Below, in pieces: positions 17,372-25,427 of a stretch of 51,921 nt of DNA. Position 1 is the stretch's first letter. Every line of letters begins with the position of its first letter. The notes beneath the pieces were generated by a model that did not search any database, was not told where the DNA came from, and saw only the letters and a list, made by a program, of their open reading frames with translations. The translations under genes were made by a program, and so were the position numbers. Origin of the DNA: Bacteroidales bacterium (GTDB taxonomy: Bacteria > Bacteroidota > Bacteroidia > Bacteroidales > Bacteroidaceae); contig JAAYUD010000017.1 in the NCBI GenBank assembly GCA_012517855.1, forward strand, positions 1-51,921, in the 5' to 3' direction.

Positions 17372-18166
17372 TTAGTGCTCTAAGGAAAGATTTCCTAAAT
17401 GAACATCCGTTCCACCAACGATTTGAATACCCGACTTGATTACGGTGATATTCTTCGTTGACAAATCTTCAGCTTTCAAATCGTATGTACCACTAAACAA
17501 TCCGTGCAATTTGAAATAATTATTCTGTAAAGTATCAGAGACAGTAGAAATCGTATCATTAGAAGCTGTCACCATAAAAATTCTCATCGCGATATTTGAA
17601 GGTAAAATATTGCCATCGATAGCAGACGAATTGGCTGTTATATACGCCCGAATAACAGGCTTCAACAAATAAGACCCACTATTGCCTTGTTTTACAATCG
17701 AACGCGAAGCATCAAAATCGATCATTATTTTATAACCACTTGTCAATTGAGCAACAGATTGCACATTAAATTTCAGTCCAGATGTTTGTCCGCTGGGTGT
17801 CTTCAATGAAACTATATTGCCATTATTGAAAACGATTGTATTGTTCTCTCCCAACGTCAAGCGAATTTGTTGAACTTTGGTTCCAGCATTAAATTTCACG
17901 TTCGACAATAGCGAATCTTTTCCATTCGAGAAGTGCAACAAATCAACATAACAAGGTTTTACGTCCAACATTATCCAATTTTGCCCATCCACAGAGCATT
18001 CTACAGATTTGATGTTAATATTGACTGATTTATATCCCTCGACAGAAGGAGCGTCCGTCAAATAAAAGCCAACGGTTGCATTGCCTTTATCAGAGTTACT
18101 GTCACTACTGCTACATGCATACAATCCGATAAACAACAGACACAATAAAAAGATTTTTCGTTTCAT
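17372..18166 (-). CDS. DUF4382 domain lipoprotein
   Basis: A 264-residue protein with signal MKRKIFLLCLLFIGLYAC (lipobox, Cys 18) and a Ser/Asp-rich linker. A DUF4382 beta-sandwich covers about residues 30-170 (ATVGFYLTDAPSVEGYKSVN, MLDVKPCYVDLLHFSNGKDS, IMIDFDASRSIVKQG). A C-terminal carboxypeptidase-regulatory-like beta domain covers about 175-264 (LHGLFSGTYDLKAEDLSTKN). It is probably a surface or periplasmic lipoprotein; the function is not established. It has its own promoter. Confidence 0.87.
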   Translation of the reverse strand: MKRKIFLLCLLFIGLYACSSSDSNSDKGNATVGFYLTDAPSVEGYKSVNINIKSVECSVDGQNWIMLDVKPCYVDLLHFSNGKDSLLSNVKFNAGTKVQQIRLTLGENNTIVFNNGNIVSLKTPSGQTSGLKFNVQSVAQLTSGYKIMIDFDASRSIVKQGNSGSYLLKPVIRAYITANSSAIDGNILPSNIAMRIFMVTASNDTISTVSDTLQNNYFKLHGLFSGTYDLKAEDLSTKNITVIKSGIQIVGGTDVHLGNLSLEH

Positions 18167-18199
18167 GATTGATTATTTTTGTTAAACATTCGTTGTTCG

Positions 18200-18231
18200 C
18201 AAATGTACAAACATTCTATAAATAGACAAAA
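18200..18231 (-). promoter_or_regulatory. Promoter of the DUF4382 gene
   Basis: Minus-strand TACATTTG (18200-18207) and TTTTG (18227-18231) with 19-base spacing, a close match to the Bacteroidetes promoter; it lies 34 bases before the start. Confidence 0.65.
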
Positions 18232-18263
18232 AGAAATAGGAAAAAGACAAACAGGAAGTTCCA

Positions 18264-18290
18264 GCATGGTGTCTGATACTTCCTTTTGCA
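18264..18290 (-). repeat. Repeat box A fragment (inverted)
   Basis: The reverse complement reads GCAAAAGGAAGTATCAGACACC, resembling GATAAGAAAGTATCAGAATGCC of the inverted box A at 39533-39562. Confidence 0.45.
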
Positions 18291-18319
18291 ATTTAATCTT
18301 TTTACTCTGACCTCACGGT

Positions 18320-18405
18320 TTACTTTACAACTTTGCATTTCACAAATATATGAACTCTTATTGATATAATCAACATAAAAGCCAAAATAGTTGTTGTTCA
18401 TTTCT
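18320..18405 (-). pseudogene. Remnant of a u-spanin-like gene 3' end
   Basis: On the minus strand one frame reads TILAFMLIISIRVHIFVK, then CKVVK and TAA at 18320-18322. This matches the C-terminal membrane helix of the protein at 10657-11076 (TIIALIVLVISSGVYIFVK, then GKIRK). DNA similarity extends past the stop (GTAAACCG-GAGGT). The upstream frame is shifted and the rest of the gene is absent, so this is a decayed second copy. Confidence 0.6.
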
Positions 18406-18462
18406 ATCCGAGAAACTAGAAAAGCACAAGATGACTACTCTTTTCAGGCATAACCATCACAA

Positions 18463-18582
18463 CACACTGATATACAGCCATAAATTCGTCCATACGAAAA
18501 TATATTTTCGTATGGACGAATTTTTATTTTCATAAGGACAAACTTTTGTTTTCGTCCTTATGATTTTTTTTGAATGTATATA
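18463..18582 (+). repeat. Repeat R110, copy 2 (diverged)
   Basis: Begins CAACACACTGATATACAGC, as at 39658. It contains a perfect hairpin of about 18 bp (AATTCGTCCATACGAAAA with TTTTCGTATGGACGAATT) and a second pair, AAGGACAAA/TTTCGTCCTT. It ends in GATTTTTTTTGA, as in the other copies. Confidence 0.65.
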
Positions 18583-18660
18583 ATACTTGTGGCAAGGATA
18601 AGAGGTGATGAAGAATGCTTTTATTTTAGTTGCAATTTGTTGCAATGTTTTACTATATAT

Positions 18661-18813
18661 GTATGTGCTCGCGGTGCTTTTCCTTAGAGACTTTTTATGT
18701 TTTTTTGATTTGTCAATATTTAGTATTATCATAATGATAGTACATTATTATCCTTTATATTTACAAATAAAAAAGGAATAATCTCCTATAGAAAAAGCAC
18801 CGCAAGCACATAC
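18661..18813. repeat. MITE-like inverted-repeat element
   Basis: Arms GTATGTGCTCGCGGTGCTTT (18661-18680, extending to about 18682) and the complementary AAAGCACCGCAAGCACATAC (18794-18813) match with one mismatch over about 21 bases, enclosing about 110 bases of AT-rich DNA. Inside are further hairpins (TATCATAATGATA near 18730 and an ATTATCCTTT/AAAGGAATAAT pair). No coding frame is seen. Confidence 0.5.
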
Positions 18814-19184
18814 ACCTCAAAAATTAAATCAACTTTGAATATATTGTAGAGCCTTTTTGCAAAAATGAAGAAAATTCACTTTTTGCATTCGTTTTTTGAT
18901 TATCCAAGCCTTTGCAAAAAGCATTTTATTATTAAAATATCCCATCTTCCATAACTAATGTCAGTATTGCTACTGATAATAAGAATAAAGACAAAATTGA
19001 AATAGCAAAAAAAAAGCCCATTTTCTTGCTTTTTCAAGGAAATGGGCGGGTAAAATAACTTTTTTTGCCAATATATCGTCAAATCATTTTATGTTGTGAA
19101 ATTTCATCTCTTCGGCGATAAATTCTTGCAGTATACAGACTCGGTTTCTTTCAAATCGTCATCTCGAGCCTATAAGTATTTCGG
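18814..19184. other. Intergenic region
   Basis: AT-rich; apart from the terminator at 19009-19048 nothing is recognised. A 60-residue frame across that hairpin is taken as chance. Confidence 0.4.
19009..19048 (-). terminator. Strong terminator downstream of the outer-membrane protein gene
   Basis: Minus strand: GCCCATTTCCTTG and CAAGAAAATGGGC form a 13-bp stem with an AAAAAG loop, followed by nine T. It lies downstream of the small frame at 19185-19301 and the gene at 19345-20127. Confidence 0.75.
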
Positions 19185-19301
19185 TCAGCGACATTTCGTC
19201 CGCATCCTGCCTTTTAGCTTGTGATACCATTTCGGTCTGTATCCCAAACATACTGCATCAATAAAGCAGTATAACATAAATCCTACTATTGTTCCTAACA
19301 T
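19185..19301 (-). CDS. Possible 38-residue membrane peptide
   Basis: An ATG at 19301 opens MLGTIVGFMLYCFIDAVCLG, a hydrophobic start long enough for one membrane helix, followed by a basic tail (YHKLKGRMRTKCR). It lies between the outer-membrane protein gene and the terminator at 19009-19048, so it would be co-transcribed. No family is recognised, and chance cannot be excluded. Confidence 0.3.
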   Translation of the reverse strand: MLGTIVGFMLYCFIDAVCLGYRPKWYHKLKGRMRTKCR

Positions 19302-19344
19302 ATCCGTCGTTTTTTTAATGTTATCGTCAGCTTTTAAACAGAAT

Positions 19345-20127
19345 TTACAGTAACGTAATGCCGAACACAAAATGTACATCTTCTCTATTGGGATTCCATA
19401 CAAATTGAGTGTATATCGGCAATGAATATTTATCGCTTATCCTAATATTCCGAGATGCTTTAATCGAAATATTAGTAACGGCAAACCCCGCATTTTTATA
19501 GTTTGCGGGAGATTCGAAAGGACTGAATCCCAAGGCAAACAACAAAGTGGTGTTTTGAACTTCCAACGGACTACTGATTTCGGCATACGAAGAATACGCA
19601 TTGACCGATACATTGTTGCAATTGAGCTTTTTATCGTGCCCCCAGAACATGGTATACCACGAAAGATTGATGGGGCATTTACGAAAGGGTAACAGATACG
19701 ACAGTCCGGCTTCCAAAATATGGTCGGTGCTATGATTGTCGAAATGAAAATACTTGTTTCGCCCCTCTTTTCTGTCATTGTATATGCCACATTCACCGCC
19801 CCACCAGTAATCGGTCAACGAAAGGGTAGTATTCTTTATAGTATAAGCAAGGGTAAAATCGGTCTCTTTGTATCCATCTCTCGAAAGATTTACATTTCCC
19901 CATGCCGTAACCGAAAATTTACCAGCAACAGCCCCCAAAGTCGGTTGCACCGAAAGGCCCGATTCGTACATTCCACGCCATACATAAGAACTGACCATAT
20001 CGGCTTTTGTGGTAATAGCGACAGACTGGTGTTGCTGAGCTTCGCATACCGAAGGAATAATAGACATCAATGTCAGTAGTGCCGTTCCAGTAGATTTCAT
20101 TGTCATATCAATAGTTTGATTCATCAT
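19345..20127 (-). CDS. TorF/Gcw_chp-like outer-membrane protein
   Basis: A 260-residue protein (an alternative start at residue 10 gives a better signal). The signal peptide ends near SVCEAQQ. The mature start has the motif DMVSSYVWRGMYESGLSVQP, typical of TorF-family (Gcw_chp, TIGR02001-like) beta-barrels. Alternating strands and a C-terminal aromatic strand (VHFVFGITLL) follow. It is likely an outer-membrane channel of unknown substrate. Confidence 0.75.
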   Translation of the reverse strand: MMNQTIDMTMKSTGTALLTLMSIIPSVCEAQQHQSVAITTKADMVSSYVWRGMYESGLSVQPTLGAVAGKFSVTAWGNVNLSRDGYKETDFTLAYTIKNTTLSLTDYWWGGECGIYNDRKEGRNKYFHFDNHSTDHILEAGLSYLLPFRKCPINLSWYTMFWGHDKKLNCNNVSVNAYSSYAEISSPLEVQNTTLLFALGFSPFESPANYKNAGFAVTNISIKASRNIRISDKYSLPIYTQFVWNPNREDVHFVFGITLL

Positions 20128-20402
20128 ATTATCTTTATTAAACGATTTATTTATTAAAGAAGAGACTACGGATTATTACACCGCTCGCACTTCCCTTTGC
20201 CATACCAAAAGCAAAAGAGATTCCACACTATGCGGAAGCGTGCCAACCACAGGAAAATAATGCCATACGCCCGTCTAAGAGGCGATGACAGAGATAGAAA
20301 ATATTTTTGATGAACGATGACCGGGAAACAGACCGTTTCATTTTAGCATGGTACGTTTTCAAAATGGGAAGATCTGTGTCCGTGCAAATCGGCACGCCTA
20401 TA
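20128..20402. other. Region upstream of the outer-membrane protein gene
   Basis: About 275 bases with no gene and no convincing TAnnTTTG box. The minus strand contains GGGAAGTGCGAGCGGTG, which slightly recalls a cobalamin riboswitch fragment but lacks the rest. Confidence 0.3.
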
Positions 20403-20450
20403 CGTATACAAAAACAGACGGCCATTACTGACCGTCTGTTTTTGTATACG
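20403..20450 (-). terminator. Long perfect hairpin terminator after the Nramp gene
   Basis: CGTATACAAAAACAGACGG (20403-20421) is perfectly mirrored by CCGTCTGTTTTTGTATACG (20432-20450), a 19-bp stem with T runs on both strands. It lies 50 bases after the Nramp stop on the minus strand. Confidence 0.8.
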
Positions 20451-20499
20451 TTTTCTAACCGAAGTAGGTTGCTAAAAAACCTTTTTTATACCCCAGTAT

Positions 20500-21747
20500 T
20501 TAAATAAAGCTCGATACCAGTAACATAAGAGACAAGCCTACCAATATGACTACTGTTGCCCAACCGATGATGTTGATAATAGGTTTGTTGACATGTTTGC
20601 CCATGATTTTTTTGTTGTTTACCAGCAAAATCATGCAAATAAGGACTACAGGAAGCAATATTGCATTGATAACCTGCGACCATATAGATATACTTATCAA
20701 AGGTGCATTAGGCAAAAGAATAATAGCTACAGATATGATGATGATAGCCGTATAGAGCGTATAGAATTCTTGTGCTTCGCCCCACTTCTTGCTGATTCCG
20801 GCATCGAAACCAAAAGCTTCGCATACATAAAAAGCGGTAGCCAAAGGCAGAATGGTAGCCGAAAAAATAGAAGCGATAAAGAGACCGAAAGCGAACAGCT
20901 GAGAGGCAAAAGCACCCGCCAGCGGTTTGAGTGCCAATGCAGCATCTTTGGCTTCGTTGATGACAATGTGATTTCCGTGGAGAGTAGACGCACAAGCAAC
21001 AATAATGAAAAAAGCGACAACAACCGTACCGATACATCCGATAATAATATCGGCCAATACATAGTTGTATTGAGAAATCTTAAGCTTCTTCTCGATCACC
21101 GACGACTGCATGTAGAACTGCATCCATGGAGCAATGGTTGTTCCTACCAGTCCCAACACCATGGTTATGGTAGCTCCATCGGCTTTGATATCGGGCTTCA
21201 CTATCGCATGTCCTATTTCGGCCCACTGAGGATGCCCCAGCACAGCCGATACGACATAAGTAAGCAACGAGACACTAAATATAAGGAAAATACGCTCGGC
21301 AACCGTATAGGTACCTTTCACCACTAAGATCCACACGATGAAACCCACCAACGGCACAGATATGTATTTGCTGACTCCAAACACCTCAAGACTGCCGGCA
21401 ACTCCGGCAAATTCGGTGGTCGTATTGCCTATGTCGGCCAGTAACAGACCTAAGAAGATAAAAAAAGTAATCTTTACTCCCGCATTCTCCCGAATAAGCG
21501 TAGCCAATCCTTTTCCACTTACAATACCCATGCGGGCATTCATTTCTTGCACAACCAACAAAACCAAGAAAGAAGGTATCAAAGTCCATATCAGATTGTA
21601 GCCATACATGGCTCCGGCAACAGAATAAGTTGTTATTCCCCCCGCATCATTATCAACACTACCTGTTATTATTCCCGGCCCGAGAATTGCAAGAAACAAT
21701 CCTATACTTTTAATAAATTTACTATTAGTAACCTTTTTGATTGTCAT
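20500..21747 (-). CDS. Nramp (SLC11)-family divalent metal transporter, atypical site
   Basis: A 415-residue integral membrane protein with about 11 helices. Nramp landmarks are GPGIITGSVDND in helix 1 (residues 23-34) and LLLADIGNTTTEFAG in helix 3. The canonical helix 1 DPGN is replaced by DNDAGG (32-37). The helix 6 MPH motif appears as APW (206-208), so the metal-binding methionine is missing. Loss of that methionine is known from the SLC11-related magnesium transporters (NRMT). It follows a soluble MgtE-N/CBS protein gene by 57 bases, which supports a magnesium or other hard-metal role. Mn or Fe transport is not excluded. Confidence 0.85.
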   Translation of the reverse strand: MTIKKVTNSKFIKSIGLFLAILGPGIITGSVDNDAGGITTYSVAGAMYGYNLIWTLIPSFLVLLVVQEMNARMGIVSGKGLATLIRENAGVKITFFIFLGLLLADIGNTTTEFAGVAGSLEVFGVSKYISVPLVGFIVWILVVKGTYTVAERIFLIFSVSLLTYVVSAVLGHPQWAEIGHAIVKPDIKADGATITMVLGLVGTTIAPWMQFYMQSSVIEKKLKISQYNYVLADIIIGCIGTVVVAFFIIVACASTLHGNHIVINEAKDAALALKPLAGAFASQLFAFGLFIASIFSATILPLATAFYVCEAFGFDAGISKKWGEAQEFYTLYTAIIIISVAIILLPNAPLISISIWSQVINAILLPVVLICMILLVNNKKIMGKHVNKPIINIIGWATVVILVGLSLMLLVSSFI

Positions 21748-21804
21748 GATTTATATATATATTAAGTAGCATTCCACAGCATGCTATATTAATAGTTGGA
21801 TTAA

Positions 21805-23076
21805 TTAAGAAGCTCTCTTTTTGCCAAGCAATTCATCGAAAATATCATCGATCACAACCATGCCTTCCAACTCGTCATGATCATTGGTTACCGGAACTGC
21901 AAGCAAATTATATTTCGACACAATGCCGGATATTGCATCAAGCCTGTCGTAGTCATTAACACTATTGAGATTGGTATTCATCACTTTTTCCAAATGCATT
22001 TGAGGGTCTGTCACCAACAAATCGCGCATGGTGATAATTCCTTTCAGCACATTGTTGGCATCGACGACAAACAAGCTATATAGAGACTCCATTTCGGGTT
22101 TTTCGACTCGGATATGCTCCATGACATCTGCTATCGTTTGCTCGGCCGTAAAAGTAAGTATCTCCGAAGTCATGAGACTACCTATCGTACCGTCGGGATA
22201 CTCCAGCAAATCTCTTACCTCTTCGGATGCTTCGGGCTCCATCTCAAGCAACAGCTGTTCCGTCTTGTCATCTTCCAAATGATCCATCAAGTCGGCAGCT
22301 TCATTGGCAGGCATTTTCTCCAACACATCCGCAGCCTTTCCCAATGGCAAACTTTCAATGATATGTACCTGTTCTTTTACCCTTAGCTCTTCCAACACGT
22401 CGGCGGCATGTTCTTCATCGAGAGAAGAAAAAATGGGAGCCTGATAGTTTTTGCTCATATCTTCAATAATATCGGCAAGATCCGAGGGGTGAATGGTATT
22501 GAGCTTGGAACGAGTTTGAGAAAGTTGAATATTAAACGTGTTCGGGTCGATTGTTTCCACATCATCCCAAAGAATAAATTTGGAAGGTATATTACCTCCG
22601 AACGGTTGCAATAATCTTTTGAAAAACATATTAACGCCGAGACGGCGCAAGAGACCCTCGGTACCGACATCAACAGCTACGACGAACGTTCCGGCAGAGA
22701 TTGCTACCATTCGTATGTCGTTTACTCTAACGAGCTTTCGTCCATTAATATCAACAATCTGCTGATCGAGAATACTTTCTTTGAGTAAAAAGGCACCTGA
22801 AAACATACCATGACTAACAAGAGTCATTGACTGGCATTGTACCTTGTAATGGATTCCAAACTTCACAATCTGCAGGCTGTCGAGCACCGCATCTTTGTTT
22901 TTTCCATTCACATGTACCACAAATCCTATGACTTGGGGATTGCTTGATTGGTTATCATCAAGAGATGTATGTATACGAACGTACACGTCGCGAATACGTC
23001 CCAAAATATTATCTCGGGTATCAAAGATATTACAGCCAAGAAGTCGGCTGAGATAGAACGTAGTTAAAGAAGTCAT
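21805..23076 (-). CDS. Soluble PRC-barrel / MgtE-N / CBS protein, probable metal sensor
   Basis: A 423-residue protein with no membrane segment. Two PRC-barrel-like segments (about residues 10-75 and 105-160; GCNIFDTRDNILGRIRDVYV and INGRKLVRVND) come first. The helical MgtE N domain (about 200-290) has repeats such as EHAADVLEEL and KAADVLEKMPANEAADLMDH. A CBS pair (about 290-415) contains TADVME-like, LKGIITMRDLL and LEGMVVIDDIFDELL. In MgtE these cytoplasmic domains bind Mg2+ and gate the channel; here the channel domain is absent and an Nramp transporter follows, so it may regulate that partner. SD-like GAGGAGG precedes the ATG. Confidence 0.88.
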   Translation of the reverse strand: MTSLTTFYLSRLLGCNIFDTRDNILGRIRDVYVRIHTSLDDNQSSNPQVIGFVVHVNGKNKDAVLDSLQIVKFGIHYKVQCQSMTLVSHGMFSGAFLLKESILDQQIVDINGRKLVRVNDIRMVAISAGTFVVAVDVGTEGLLRRLGVNMFFKRLLQPFGGNIPSKFILWDDVETIDPNTFNIQLSQTRSKLNTIHPSDLADIIEDMSKNYQAPIFSSLDEEHAADVLEELRVKEQVHIIESLPLGKAADVLEKMPANEAADLMDHLEDDKTEQLLLEMEPEASEEVRDLLEYPDGTIGSLMTSEILTFTAEQTIADVMEHIRVEKPEMESLYSLFVVDANNVLKGIITMRDLLVTDPQMHLEKVMNTNLNSVNDYDRLDAISGIVSKYNLLAVPVTNDHDELEGMVVIDDIFDELLGKKRAS

Positions 23077-23203
23077 GAATTACCTCCTCTCTTTTTTAAG
23101 CGTCAGAAAGAAGGCTGGTACGATCCGACCTTCCTGCTAGGCGCAGGTTAATAATTTGATTATATTTGCCGGGTCACTGTCCATGTATAATTTTTTAAAA
23201 TTT
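23077..23203 (-). promoter_or_regulatory. Structured 5' leader of the MgtE-like/Nramp operon
   Basis: About 125 bases of leader lie between the predicted start site (about 23203) and the ATG at 23076. Minus-strand hairpins: CCTGC-GCCTA-GCAGG, then GAAGG...CCTTC enclosing GGTCGGATCGTACC. It does not match by eye the M-box, yybP-ykoY or NiCo riboswitch cores. A metal-sensing RNA is a possibility, not shown. Confidence 0.4.
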
Positions 23204-23209
23204 GCGGTG

Positions 23210-23217
23210 CAAAGGTA
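23210..23217 (-). promoter_or_regulatory. -7 box of the MgtE-like/Nramp operon
   Basis: Minus-strand TACCTTTG, a perfect -7 consensus, 134 bases before the start codon. The -33 element is unclear. Confidence 0.5.
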
Positions 23218-23300
23218 CACCTTTTTTCTAAATAATTCACCACAATGCAATAAAAAATGCCTTTATATTCTAAAATTCATCCATATTTTACGCAAAGAAC

Positions 23301-23333
23301 CCCTAAGAACTGTCGATAGTTCCTTTCTAAGGG
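23301..23333 (-). terminator. Hairpin after the 23392-23931 gene
   Basis: CCCTAAGAACT and AGTTCCTTTCTAAGGG form an imperfect stem around GTCGAT. It lies between the upstream gene's stop and the promoter of the MgtE-like gene. Confidence 0.45.
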
Positions 23334-23391
23334 TCAAATAGAAGATACATATACCTATTGATACTTCTCCAAAAGCACAAATAGAAGCTAC

Positions 23392-23931
23392 TTAATAATA
23401 GATGCAGTTGATCGTTGATTTGGGTGGGGTGAGAATGATGCCATCTTTTATTTCGATCTCCCAAAAGGGTTCGCCTAAAATCTTAGCTATTTCAGGCGAA
23501 TGATCTTTCATCTCCAGCAAATCTTCGCATGCCCTCTTGAAATCGTCATACAAATCGTTCAGATTTACAGTAACCCTATCCTTGTCGGCTGCATCGCCAC
23601 CCTTGGAATGAGCAGTGTCATCAGATACCATATTGTCATCCGTCACCATTTTCTCACAAAAGCGACATCTTATTCTTTGATATATATCAATCTCCGTATA
23701 TTTGCGCAACGAAGGGAATAGCTTTATTGCACTTTGAAAATCTCTTTTCGCATTCAGGTTTTCATTCCATCCACTCCCATTATTGATGGGACGAACAGTC
23801 TTTCCCAAAAATTCGATACCCTGAGAAACAAGCATACACATTAAATACGGATGCTTGTCTTTTATTTCTCCTATTTCTTCAATAAGAATTTTCTGAATGA
23901 ATTCTTCATTCGACATGTTTTTATAATCCAT
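23392..23931 (-). CDS. Hypothetical protein
   Basis: A 179-residue soluble, acidic protein without signal or membrane segment. It begins with a helical region (EEFIQKILIEEIGEIKDKHP, LMCMLVSQGIEFLG). A segment with IRCRFCEKMV and a linker rich in Asp follows, then a C-terminal helix plus strand (EPFWEIEIKDGIILTPP). No family is recognised. The YLMCMLVSQGIEFLGK stretch looks like the start of a helical bundle. It stands alone, with a hairpin downstream. Confidence 0.65.
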   Translation of the reverse strand: MDYKNMSNEEFIQKILIEEIGEIKDKHPYLMCMLVSQGIEFLGKTVRPINNGSGWNENLNAKRDFQSAIKLFPSLRKYTEIDIYQRIRCRFCEKMVTDDNMVSDDTAHSKGGDAADKDRVTVNLNDLYDDFKRACEDLLEMKDHSPEIAKILGEPFWEIEIKDGIILTPPKSTINCIYY

Positions 23932-24033
23932 ATTCTTTCACCTTTTAATAATTAACTATAATAGAATAGTATATGATAAATGTTATCCACTATATTTGCC
24001 GAACACGCAAAATATATCGACAAGATATACAAA

Positions 24034-24930
24034 CTATCGCCGACTATGATGCATCTTCATAGACCTTCTCATAGGCAGTCTTTCGATATTTTCTCTCTGC
24101 TGCCTAACGTTAAATTTATGTTTAGGCCATTGGTTATCGTCCACAATAGGGCGAATATTTATTTTTTCGGCCTTGCGCGCCTGATCAGGTTGTTCGACTC
24201 TGACATCCGGACGATATACACGGATATGGTCTCCTTCTACCCTATTCTTCTCTATCCGATTATTATCCATTATCCGCGTAATAGATATATTATTATGGGT
24301 ATACCTGTTGACCTCTTCCATTCTAGGACCTGCCGAATAAAATTCCCTTTGATTGGGATTTGCAAAATTGTCGACAATAACCATATGTTTGCCTATCTTC
24401 TTTACATTTTTGTCTACGATTCGGATAGCTGTCAGATCTCTGTCGCACATCCTGTTGCACGGCACAATATTCCAATAAAAAGCGTGAGGACGCCACGAAG
24501 CGAAAGCCCTTCCTATATTAATTCCGGGCATCAATGGTGCCCAACCGTAATAGCCGTTAAAAGATCCCCATGTGACCCATGCCGGTGCCCAAGAATATCC
24601 AGGAATCCATAACCAGCCATAATTGTCGTCGTATATCCAAGTGCCATAATGAAAGGGAGCCCAACCCCAATCGTAGTCGGAGTTCCAAAACCAACCGGCA
24701 TCCGTATATACCCAATGTCCATTGGTGAGATAAGGACGGAAGCCATCTTCGACATTGGGCTGCCATACATGACCATATCCCGCATAATCAATCCATGTGC
24801 CATAAGGAGACAGACTATCATAAAAGTCCTGGTAAGTAATCTCTACCGGATCTTGAGCCGATACCTTTTGATTAAAAGAGACAGTAACAATCGCTACGAT
24901 TATCATTGTCAGATAGGCTAACTTTTTCAT
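24034..24930 (-). CDS. DUF6600 family secreted protein
   Basis: A 298-residue protein with a signal peptide ending near KVSAQD. The mature start DFYDSLSPYGTWIDYAGYGH leads into three aromatic repeats of the type W-x-WAPFHYG-W (WVYTDAGWFW, WGWAPFHYGTWIYDDNYGWL, WVTWGSFNGYYGWAPL), diagnostic of DUF6600. A basic C-terminal tail (about residues 180-298) is rich in Arg, Asn and Val and is low-complexity. The role is unknown, probably at the envelope. Confidence 0.8.
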   Translation of the reverse strand: MKKLAYLTMIIVAIVTVSFNQKVSAQDPVEITYQDFYDSLSPYGTWIDYAGYGHVWQPNVEDGFRPYLTNGHWVYTDAGWFWNSDYDWGWAPFHYGTWIYDDNYGWLWIPGYSWAPAWVTWGSFNGYYGWAPLMPGINIGRAFASWRPHAFYWNIVPCNRMCDRDLTAIRIVDKNVKKIGKHMVIVDNFANPNQREFYSAGPRMEEVNRYTHNNISITRIMDNNRIEKNRVEGDHIRVYRPDVRVEQPDQARKAEKINIRPIVDDNQWPKHKFNVRQQRENIERLPMRRSMKMHHSRR

Positions 24931-25304
24931 AACACGCCAATTTTAATTGTATAATGTCATTCGTAAACTGTTGTAAGATAAACATTACATCAATAGAATG
25001 TACACCTATTATTCATAAATAATATTTCAATTAACAAATATTACACATAGACAAACACCTCGAATATTCGTAAATATCGTACCTTGCGCATCTATGATAC
25101 CATACCAATGTAGTAAAAAGAATTCCGCCATGTCCTTCATACCAAGGCGCAAAAGTTAACGTAACAACTTCGTATGACATAACAGCGCCAAATAATAAAT
25201 CAAGCAGACTATTTCTTTTTGAATGATTTAAACAAGGATTAACAAGTTAGCGTCGTTTGAATTTAATAGGACACAAAAAACAATAGACCTCTCGGATAAC
25301 GACA
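24931..25304. other. Intergenic region
   Basis: No gene or clear promoter is recognised. GGCGC (25146) and GCGCC (25188) form a weak inverted pair. Confidence 0.35.
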
Positions 25305-25343
25305 TAAAAAAAGAAGCCGGAGATCTGAATGATCAGCGACTTC
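25305..25343 (-). terminator. Terminator of the RRM/cold-shock/helicase cluster
   Basis: Minus strand: GAAGTCG and CGGCTTC (one G-U), extended by GATC/GATCT arms, then TTTTTTTATG. It is 85 bases after the RRM gene stop. Confidence 0.65.
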
Positions 25344-25427
25344 TATTTTTCATATTCTGTTATTGCGATAGAAATAGTGTAGATACACCAATCTCTACGA
25401 TGGTACAGTTTTCTCTAAAATCAGATT

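Noticed and set aside
18900-19082. A 60-codon minus-strand frame
   Set aside because: It runs through a strong terminator hairpin and its AT-rich composition fits chance.
20150-20260. Cobalamin-riboswitch-like piece (GGGAAGTGCGAGCGGTG on the minus strand)
   Set aside because: The remaining conserved boxes are absent, and about 60 bases to the start codon is too short for the full element.
20593-21327. A 244-codon plus-strand open frame
   Set aside because: It is opposite the Nramp gene, with biased composition (rich in Arg, Gln, Ser) and no domain.
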